The translations under genes and the position numbers were made by a program. From NCBI RefSeq assembly GCF_964340395.1, contig NC_135559.1:265001-329000 (forward strand): a stretch of DNA of 64,000 nt. The letters are read 5' to 3'. The notes beneath the pieces were generated by a model. The model made no database searches. It was not told the origin of the DNA and saw only the letters and a program-made list of their open reading frames with translations. Below, in pieces: positions 50,861-60,363 of this stretch (position 1 is its first letter; every line of letters begins with the position of its first letter). The DNA comes from Glandiceps talaboti (lineage: Eukaryota > Hemichordata > Enteropneusta > Spengelidae).

Positions 50861-53800
50861 ACCCATTCCTACAGCCCCCTTCAGGTCCTACCAATCAGTG
50901 AGGACTAATTATGAAAAAATCTTCATCCCATTCTTCATTTCTAATTGCTAACCCTCAAATAATCTGAGCAGGAAAGTTAAAAATGGGATGAAATAGTGAC
51001 TGGTGTTATACCACTCAGACAAACTGGCAGTTATAGTATACTTACATTACTTTTATCTGGTGTTATACCACTCAGACAAACTGACAGTTATAGTATACTT
51101 ACATTACTTTTATCTGGTGTTATACCACTCAGACAAACTGGCAGTTATAGTATACTTACATTACTTTTATCTGGTGTTATACCATTCAGACAAACTGGCA
51201 GTTATAGTATACTTACATTACTTTTATCTGGTGTTATACCACTCAGACAAACTGGCAGTTATAGTATACTTACATTACTTTTATCTGGTGTTATACCATT
51301 CAGACAAACTGGCAGTTATAGTATACTTACATTACTTTTATCTGGTGTTATACCACTCAGACAAACTGACAGTTATAGTATACTTACATTACTTTTATCT
51401 GGTGTTATACCATTCAGACAAACTGGCAGTTATAGTATACTTACATTACTTTTATCTGGTGTTATACCACTCAGACAAACTGGCAGTTATAGTATACTTA
51501 CATTACTTTTATCTGGTGTTATACCACTCAGACAAACTGACAGTTATAGTATACTTACATTACTTTTATCTGGTGTTATACCACTCAGACAAACTGACAG
51601 TTATAGTATACTTACATTACTTTTATCTGGTGTTATACCACTCAGACAAACTGGCAGTTATAGTATACTTACATTACTTTTATCTGGTGTTATACCATTC
51701 AGACAAACTGGCAGTTATAGTATACTTACATTACTTTTATCTGGTGTTATACCACTCAGACAAACTGGCAGTTATAGTATACTTACATTACTTTTATCTG
51801 GTGTTATACCACTCAGACAAACTGGCAGTTATAGTATACTTACATTACTTTTATCTGGTGTTATACCACTCAGACAAACTGGCAGTTATAGTATACTTAC
51901 ATTACTTTTATCTGGTGTTATACCACTCAGACAAACTGGCAGTTATAGTATACTTACATTACTTTTATGATCTTTGACAGGTTTGTATGATGTTGTCACT
52001 GCTCTGTCTAACTGTTGAACAGATCTTGTTGGCTTGTGTGCCAACTCTATGGAGGTCCTACATATATGACAAATACCACATCATTATTGTCCAAACTCTA
52101 TACAGGTCCTACACATACATTGTATGACAAATACCACATCATTATTGTCCAAACTCTATACAGGTCCTACACATACATTGTATGACAAATACCACATCAT
52201 TATTGTCCAAACTCTATACAGGTCCTACACATACATTGTATGACAAATACCACATCATTATTGTCCAAACTCTACAGAAGTCCTACACATACATTGTATG
52301 ACAAATATCACATCATTATTGTCCAAACTCTATACAGGTCCTACATATATGACAATGTGTAGTTGCTTACATACTAAAAGTGATGACAAATTTCAACTTT
52401 TTAACACTAGAGTTGAGAATACAAACAATACTTACTTTTTCAATCGAAGAAAACTGTCTGTTCTGAAAGGTCTGCATTCTGCCCTTTGAATAACTTTGCC
52501 TTCTAGTGTAACCTTTGCTGAATAAGGAAAGAAATGGAATGGATTTTTCCTATTGTCAGGATTCTCCCCAGGCCATTACAGAGTATTGGGTTCCAGCCAA
52601 GACAAAATTATAGATGGGAACCACTGCTCTACAAAGGCCCAATAAATTATAGGATGGAACACACTACATGTATCCTATAAAGGCCTGGAGAGAACCTTGT
52701 AAATTATAGGATGGTACCAACTACATTGTATTCTATAATGACCTAGGGACCTGAACATCATTGGGACTAAGGGTGGAATCCACTACTCTATAAAGGCCTG
52801 GTAAGAACCCTGTAAATCATACAGTGGAACCCACTACTCTATAAAGGCCTGGAGAGAACCCTGTAAATCATAGGGTGGAACACACTACTCTATAAAGGCC
52901 TGGAGAGAACCCTGTAACTTATAGGGTGGAACACACTACTCTATAAAGGTCTGGTAAGAACCCTGTAACTTATAGGGTGGAACACACTACTCTATAAAGG
53001 CCTGGAGAGAACCCTGTAACTTATAGGGTGGAACACACTACTCTATAAAGGTCTGGTAAGAACCCTGTAACTTATAGGGTGGAACACACTACTCTATAAA
53101 GGTCTGGTAAGAACCCTGTAAATCATAGGGTGGAACCCACTATTCTATAAAGGCCAGGAATAACACAGAATAATTGGATTCTGAAAGGTCTTAGAATGCT
53201 TGGGGAACACATTGTGTGTGCATAGAAATGACACCTACATATAAACTTGACTGGTTACTTAGACATGAACTTGACTGTGATTTAGACATGAACTTGGATG
53301 GTGATTTACACATGAACTTGGATGGTGATTTAGACATGAACTTGACTGGTGATTTAGATATGAACTTGACTGGCTACTTACTGTTTGTACTAGTACTTGA
53401 TGTTTCACCTTCTGGTCTCCCTGATGTGGATTCTGAAACATATGAGAAAATTACCAATTATCAAAAACAAAATATGTAAATATTGAGATGTGTAATTGTC
53501 AAAGGAAATGGGGAAAATCATATCGCACTCTGTGTAACAACACAATGTATGACCATGTAAATTTATGTATCTCTAGAGTATCTAGAAATAATACGGCAGA
53601 AGTTGATATCCACTACTCTATGGTAAAGTTGCAATAGCTGTATGAGATGTGAACAATCCTGGAGCAAGTTCAATTTTGTTCACAAACTTATAACTACAGA
53701 GTGTTTTTGTGAAGTTCCATAATAACTAGGCTGAAAGATCCAGGTATTGTTTCTATTTATATAATGTTCTCAACCTGAGGTAGCAAGTGACTGCTCAACC

Positions 53801-56800
53801 TGGATAGCAAGCAGCTGCTCAACCTGGGGTAGTGAGTGGTTTGCTCAGCCTGGGGTAGTGAGTGGTTTGCTCAACCTGGGGTAGTGAGTGGTTTGCTCAA
53901 CCTAGTGTAGCGATTGGTTGCTCATCCTGGGGTAGTGAGTGATTTGTTCAACCTGGGGTAGTGAGTGGTTTGCTCAACCTGGGGTAGTGAGTGATTTGCT
54001 CATCCTGGCGTATTGAGTGATTTGCTCATCCTGGGGTAGTGAGTAGTTTGCTCTACCAGGGGTAGTGAGTGATTTGCTCAGCCTGGGGTAGTGAGTGGTT
54101 TGCTCAGCCTGGGAGAGATATAAAGATTTCAGTTTGGCCACTAGAAGTGCTGTTTGCAAACCATTGTAGGGCTGGGAGTGAAGACCAGAAATTGATAGTT
54201 GAATATTGTGGTGTAAAGACAGCAGACACCAACTTATGACTCATTTCCTGTGGTGTTCTTGTTAGTTGAATATTGTGGTGTAAAGACAGCAGACACCAAC
54301 TTATGACTCATTTCCTGTGGTGTTCTTGTTAGTTGAATATTGTGGTGTAAAGACAGCAGACACCAACTTATGACTCATTTCCCGTGGTGTTCTTGTTAGT
54401 TGAATATTGTGGTGTAAAGACAGCAGACACCAACTTATGACTCATTTCCCGTGGTGTTCTTGTTAGTTGAATATTGTGGTGTAAAGACAGCAGACACCAA
54501 CTTATGACTCATTTCCTGTGGTGTTCTTGTTAGTTGAATATTGTGGTGTAAAGACAGCAGACACCAACTTATGACTCATTTCCTGTGGTGTTCTTGTTAG
54601 TTGAATATTGTGGTGTAAAGACAGCAGACACCAACTTATGACTCATTTCCTGTGGTGTTCTTGTTAGTTGAATATTGTGGTGTAAAGACAGCAGACACCA
54701 ACTTATGACTCATTTCCTGTGGTGTTCTTGATAGTTGAATATTGTGGTGTAAAGACAGCAGACACCAACTTATGACTCATTTCCTGTGGTGTTCTTGATA
54801 GTTGAATATTGTGGTGTAAAGACAGCAGACACCAACTTATGACTCATTTCCTGTGGTGTTCTTGATAGTTGAATATTGTGGTGTAAAGACAGCAGACACC
54901 AACTTCTGACTCATTTCTTGTGGTGTTCTTATTGTACTTTTATTAGCAACTACCAGTAATTAAATCATGCATAACCTGTAACGTCATGCTCACACAGAAT
55001 TCTTTTACACACATTGTGCTCACAGTTTTATACATGTTCATATACTCAGCAGCCATGACTAAACATTAGCCCCCACTTTCCCAAATCTGGGGTGCCCTCT
55101 TGTGATATGGCCAGAACTTTGGTAACTGGAATATGGTGTATAGGGAACTTTGGTACCTTGATATAACAAAAAAAGAATCTTTTGTTTGCTGTGTGGAATT
55201 GATACAGTGCCCTCTAGAGGTAGCCTTGTGCAGAGGGTTACTCACCTACTGGTGTTTCTGAAAAGATAGAGATAGTTTGATTTACTGTAGTCGATAAATT
55301 AAACTTATACTCTGTCGGTACATCAGCCTCCCCTTCTTTCTTTCTTGCTATTTGCTCATTTAATAGAAATGTGACTTCCCTTCTTGGACCACCTCTGAAA
55401 AATAACATGTTATGCAATTATTTCAAAGCTAAAATACCTTTACAGACTATATGCTCCCTAGAGAGTTAAGAATATATTATCTACATGTATGGGTTGTATC
55501 ATTCTAAGTCTAGGTTTGGGTTATTGTTTCGGAGTCATGGACATACCGGTAATATAAATATATATATATATATTTGTGTGTGTGAGTGTGTGTGCAAGTG
55601 TGATTTGCTGAGGTTTTAGAAATGTTATTTACTTGCTTATTCTCAATTTCCCAACTTCTCTATCTCTCCCTTCTGCTTTGTTCCATTTTTCTGCCACAAA
55701 TTTTGGCACCTGTAAATAAACTGACAATAGTAAATTCTTGAAATGCAAAATATGTACAATTGTCTTTCTAATCAACACCATTGAATGATTAACTACATGT
55801 ATGTGGAAAAACAGTCAAATTGCCAATGTCACCAATGTTAGGATCTACCGGTAATCATAGAAGATAAAACAAGTTACAATCAGGATCATAATGGGTTAAC
55901 ATGATACTGGCTATAAGTATCTCTGGAAATATGCACTCTCTTAACTCTGACACCTCCTATGAATATCTCTGGAAATATGCACTCTCTTAACTCTGACACC
56001 TCCTATGAATATCTCTGGAAATATACACTCTCTTAACTCTGACACCTCCTATGAGTATCTCTGGAAATATGCACTCTCTTAACTCTGACACCTCCTATGA
56101 ATATCTCAGGAAATATGCACTCTCTCAACTCTGACACCTCCTATGAATATCTCTGGAAATATACACTCTCTTAACTCTGACACCTCCTATGAATATCTCT
56201 GGAAATATACACTCTCTTAACTCTGACACCTCCTATGAGTATCTCTGGAAATATGCACTCTCTCAACTCTGGCACCTCCTATGAATATCTCTGGAAATAT
56301 ACACTCTCTTAACTCTGACACCTCCTATGAATATCTCTGGAAATATACACTCTCTTAACTCTGACACCTCCTATGAGTATCTCTGGAAATATGCACTCTC
56401 TTAACTCTGACACCTCCTATGAATATCTCTGGAAATATCCACTCTCTTAACTCTGACACCTCCTATGAATATCTCTGGAAATATACACTCTCTTAACTCT
56501 GACACCTCCTATGAATATCTCTGGAAATATACACTCTCTTAACTCTGACACCTCCTATGAATATCTCTGGAAATATACACTCTCTTAACTCTGACACCTC
56601 CTATGAGTATCTCTGGAAATATACACTCTCTTAACTCTGACACCTCCTATGAATATCTCTGGAAATATGCACTCTCTTAACTCTGACACCTCCTATGAGT
56701 ATCTCTGGAAATATGCACTCTCTAAACTCTGACACCTCCTATGAGTATCTCTGGAAATATGCACTCTCTCAACTCTGACACCTCCTATGAGTATCTCTGG

Positions 56801-59146
56801 AAATATGCACTCTCTTAACTCTGACACCTCCTATGAATATCTCTGGAAATATGCACTCTCTTAACTCTGACACCTCCTATGAATATCTCTGGAAATATCC
56901 ACTCTCTTAACTCTGACACCTCCTATGAATATCTCTGGAAATATACACTCTCTTAACTCTGACACCTCCTATGAATATCTCTGGAAATATACACTCTCTT
57001 AACTCTGACACCTCCTATGAATATCTCTGGAAATATGCACTCTCTCAACTCTGACACCTCCTATGAGTATCTCTGGAAATATGCACTCTCTTAACTCTGA
57101 CACCTCCTATGAATATCTCTGGAAATATGCACTCTCTTAACTCTGACACCTCCTATGAGTATCTCTGGAAATATGCACTCTCTAAACTCTGACACCTCCT
57201 ATGAGTATCTCTGGAAATATGCACTCTCTCAACTCTGACACCTCCTATGAGTATCTCTGGAAATATGCACTCTCTTAACTCTGACACCTCCTATGAATAT
57301 CTCTGGAAATATGCACTCTCTTAACTCTGACACCTCCTATGAATATCTCTGGAAATATGCACTCTCTTAACTCTGACACCTCCTATGAGTATCTCTGGAA
57401 ATATGCACTCTCTCAACTCTGACACCTCCTATGAGTATCTCTGGAAATATGCACTCTCTTAACTCTGACACCTCCTATGAATATCTCTGGAAATATGCAC
57501 TCTCTTAACTCTGACACCTCCTATGAGTATCTCTGGAAATATGCACTCTCTCAACTCTGACACCTCCTATGAGTATCTCTGGAAATATGCACTCTCTTAA
57601 CTCTGACACCTCCTATGAGTATCTCTGGAAATATGCACTCTCTCAACTCTGACACCTCCTATGAGTATCTCTGGAAATATGCACTCTCTTAACTCTGACA
57701 CCTCCTATGAATATCTCTGGAAATATGCACTCTCTTAACTCTGACACCTCCTATGAGTATCTCTGGAAATATGCACTCTCTCAACTCTGACACCTCCTAT
57801 GAGTATCTCTGGAAATATGCACTCTCTTAACTCTGACACCTCCTATAAGTATCTCTGGAAATATGCACTCTCTCAACTCTGACACCTCCTATGAATATCT
57901 CTGGAAATATGCACTCTCTTAACTCTGACACCTCCTATGAGTATCTCTGGAAATTGGATTTTCAATTCATAAAACAACTTTACTATACAAGAATGAATGT
58001 TCATGGACTCTGGGTTCATACGTAAGTAATGAAAATTTCTACTCAAGGAGGAAGCAAATCCCAAATAGCCCATAGCACATCCCTGACAATGCTGACGAGA
58101 CGTTTTTTTCCAATAACTTTATAACTCTGTGAGTAGAAATGTTCATTGCTAACTTTACTACATTTTTATATTTGAAAAAATAAATGTAAAAAAACATAAT
58201 GATATACAGTCAAAATTCTTGTTTGTAACACATTAAATTGCAAAATATTACAAAACTTGGCCACTTGAAATCACTAAATTCAACCACAGACCCTACGTGT
58301 ATGGTCTATAATTCAACCTATGTTTTCTCTATTCTGTCATTTAATGTCTAACATTCTCTCAAGCTGCAAAATGGAAATCTACAAATTGCTCAACTCAATG
58401 TTACACATGTGCTCAACCTCCATTGTGCTGTGGCCATGTTGTCTGTTTTGCGACTCAAATCGAAAGCTAGAAAGAAATGACAGAATATACAAAACATGGG
58501 TGAAATTTAATGATCTGAAGTACTTTCCTTTATTCTATATTGCCGTTAGCAAAGGTTTGGGTGGTTTTTAACCAAAAAATATGTGTGCAGAAAATAATAT
58601 TAATGTGTATTCTCTTGGATTTAAACAGGGAGTAACCATAGCATAGTAATAGAGATGTGTCAGAACACATATTTCCATGGAAGTATCACGTAGGTGATAT
58701 CCTACAAGTTAACATAACACAGTACCAAATATACATATCCATTTGTAAATGTACAGTAGTTCTTCTTTTACTCTCTATGTTCATGAGTTTCAAGTTACAC
58801 ACAAATGAAGATGCAATTGAAAAGGCGAGTAATTTTCGCTCTTTTCTTATTCCATGTGTAAAAACGCACATGACAAATCAAACGCTGACTAAATGGGTAC
58901 ACATATATATAAACAAATTATTATGTTTTGTTGTAGTATTACAATGGCATTAGTATTATAGTACAACACATAAATATACCGATTGATTCAAGTGCCAATG
59001 TTTAGTTTACACATTTCACATTGTCTGTCCATCATGTGATGACAGACTAGCCTTTCCTCGGAGGAATGGTTTCCATTTCACCTTACCTTCACCAACCAAA
59101 CTCCTGTAGATGCTGTGCTTAGGTCTAAGTCATTCTTGTCTGACAT
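49256..59146 (-). CDS. GTF2F2: General transcription factor IIF subunit 2 (TFIIF beta, RAP30), eight coding exons
   Basis: Minus-strand exons: 59146-59087, 55709-55633, 55394-55246, 53432-53382, 52517-52436, 52057-51958, 50494-50351 and 49378-49256; 786 nt, 261 residues (human RAP30 has 249). RAP30 pairs with RAP74 in TFIIF and recruits RNA polymerase II to promoters in the nucleus. Residues 1-45 hold STGVWLVKVPKFVAEKW and EVGKLRISK of the dimerisation domain; exon 5 holds LEGKVIQRAECRP; residues 174-261 form the C-terminal winged helix (MLFNAFEKHQYYNIRDL, TYLKEILKEIGIYNMKAP, MWELKPEYRHY). All introns are GT-AG and every phase closes. Exon 4 (51 bp) adds a Ser/Thr-rich loop (about residues 96-112) absent from human. 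Six of seven introns contain tandem arrays, some repeating splice sites. Head to head with RFC4. Confidence 0.95.
50063..50277 (-). pseudogene. Two decayed tandem copies of GTF2F2 exon 7
   Basis: In intron 7, two blocks (50206-50277 and 50063-50134, 143 bp apart) match the 3' part of exon 7 and its donor. On the minus strand they read GATGTGATGGATAGG, a small deletion, then CACCAATACTACAACATTAG, encoding HQYYNIRDIQIPI against HQYYNIRDLQIL..QPI in the exon. A short deletion removes LTEQ and another breaks the frame; the donor is GTAGGT rather than GTAAGT. No intact acceptor was seen. Not usable as replacement exons. Confidence 0.75.
50711..50858. repeat. (CAGA)n microsatellite, interrupted
   Basis: A CAGA tetranucleotide run with a duplicated interruption (ACTGCAAGACAGA). 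In GTF2F2 intron 6. Confidence 0.95.
51000..51968. repeat. 57-bp minisatellite x17 carrying the exon 6 splice donor
   Basis: The unit on the minus strand begins ATAAAAGTAAT/GTAAGTATA, then CTATAACTGCCAG, TTTGTCTGAGTGG and TATAACACCAG. The exon 6 3' end (ATAAAAGTAAT at 51958-51968) and its donor GTAAGT (51952-51957) are the first unit of the array. All 17 units keep the donor sequence. Variation is limited to C/T (CACTCAG, CATTCAG) and G/A (CTGGCAG, CTGACAG). The 324-residue plus-strand frames are by-products of a period divisible by three. Confidence 0.95.
52054..52353. repeat. 58-bp minisatellite, about 5 copies, carrying the exon 6 splice acceptor
   Basis: On the minus strand each unit has TGTAGGACCTGTATAGAGTTTGG; exon 6 starts ...TGTAG/GACCTCCATAGAGTTGGC. 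Units begin at 52054, 52105, 52163, 52221, 52279 and 52337. The array thus overlaps the first 4 bases of exon 6, and its last unit continues with diverged sequence matching the next 14 bases of the exon. Confidence 0.85.
52677..53155. repeat. 51-bp minisatellite, about 9 copies
   Basis: The unit is CTCTATAAAGGCCTGGAGAG, AACCCTGTAACTTATAGGG and TGGAACACACTA, with variants (GGTCTGGTAAG, AAATCAT). In GTF2F2 intron 4. Confidence 0.9.
53232..53376. repeat. 24-bp minisatellite next to the exon 4 donor
   Basis: About six copies of GACATGAACTTGACTGGTG plus ATTTA. On the minus strand it starts within ten bases of the exon 4 donor, and the outermost unit reads CTAAGTAACCAG, close to the donor junction CAGTAAGTAGCCAG. 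Confidence 0.85.
53774..54117. repeat. 26-bp minisatellite, about 13 diverged copies
   Basis: The unit is TCAACCTGGGGTAGTGAG then TGGTTTGC, with many substitutions, so this array is older than its neighbours. In GTF2F2 intron 3. Confidence 0.9.
54198..54930. repeat. 67-bp minisatellite, 11 copies
   Basis: The unit contains GTTGAATATTGTGGTGTAAA, GACAGCAGACACCAACTTAT and GACTCATTTCCTGTGGTG. Copies are nearly identical. In GTF2F2 intron 3. Confidence 0.95.
55911..57954. repeat. 46-bp minisatellite, about 44 copies, with a 460-bp higher-order repeat
   Basis: The unit is CTCTGGAAATATGCACTCTC, TTAACTCTGACACCTCC and TATGAATAT. Variants (GAGTAT, ATACAC, CTCAACTC) are patterned; the rare variant TCTAAACTCT occurs at 56721 and 57181, exactly ten units apart with matching neighbours. 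In GTF2F2 intron 1. Confidence 0.95.
57955..59086. other. GTF2F2 intron 1, promoter-proximal part
   Basis: No other gene recognised. ORFs at 58320-58571 and 58657-58953 have no recognisable domain. Confidence 0.55.
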
Positions 59147-59682
59147 TATAATAGAAATCACTAAAACGTTACAGCGATGAAAATCACTAAAAATATGACG
59201 ATAGTGCAACAAGTAATATAACCCGGAAGTAACCTCTGACCTGGGTCAATATATGTACGCAAGCGCATTGCAAGATTATCAATGGCGGGAAATTTCGGCA
59301 TTGTTGTTTTCATAAAGTTTGTCTTTGAACACGTTTGAGGAGTATTTAGTACACCGAGGACATCGTCACACTTTAACTGACCTGTTTCCTATCCTTGTGT
59401 CTGTTATAGAATAACACTACGACAGCGTTATCGAACTTGACTTTGGCACCTAAAAAGCGATCTGGTTATTCCAAGTCCTCTCTGCCATCTGTGTGTTGCA
59501 CACTCATACTGGTTGACTTGGCAGTCTGAAGGGAATACGTCAAATATATATTCTTTAAAGAGAAAAAGGGTAACAAAACCGCCAAAGTAATCACAAGTAA
59601 CAGACCGAACTGTAGCAACGCCACGGAGTTCATCCTTCTGTTATATGTAACATAGTTTATGTGTTAAAGAACGAACTTTAAA
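59147..59682. promoter_or_regulatory. Shared divergent promoter of GTF2F2 and RFC4
   Basis: 536 bases separate the two start codons. CCGGAAGT at 59223-59230 matches the ETS site common in two-way housekeeping promoters. GGCGGGAAA at 59284-59292 matches the E2F consensus, fitting the replication role of RFC4. No TATA box was seen in an obvious position for either gene. Confidence 0.65.
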
Positions 59683-60026
59683 ATGCAAGCATTCTTGAAA
59701 GGCGGAAGCTCAAAGTTGAGGGATTCCACGAGTAATAAAGATAAGGCTGGTCCAAGTGGAAGTGTTGCCAGTAGCGGTGGAAAGAAGAAAAATGTGCCTT
59801 GGGTTGAAAAATAGTGAGTAACTAACATTGTACTGTTTGATGATGTTCGTTTTCCAGTGTGCTATGGGAGGCTGAAACAAGTTAGTGAATATTGGATACA
59901 CTACAGAACTGCAGAGATATATGAATCATATGTACCAGTACTTATTTTCTTGCAATCATTGTTCTACCCATGGAAGTATCATCCACCATGTTATAAATTG
60001 CATACTGAGATGGATTAAATGTCCAA

Positions 60027-60094
<68 letters not shown>

Positions 60095-60299
60095 AGAAAT
60101 GAAAATTGGATTACCTTGATATAACACAGTCACAAGTAGCTAATATTTTTTTTCTGATTTGACAGTCGTCCAAGATCAGTAGATGAAGTAGCCCACCAAG
60201 ATGAAGTGGTTGCAGTTCTCAAGAAAACCATAGAAGGAGCTGATGTAAGTCACGGGTGTTATGTCAAGGATTATCTCATTGATTGCAATGATAGAAGTT

Positions 60300-60363
<64 letters not shown>

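Noticed and set aside
50608-50908. Cys/Leu- and Asp/Arg-rich ORFs
   Set aside because: Translations of the (CAGA)n microsatellite.
50996-51977. Two 324-residue open frames made of 19-residue repeats
   Set aside because: They result from the 57-bp period (a multiple of three) of an intronic array on the strand opposite GTF2F2; no start context or splice evidence supports a protein.
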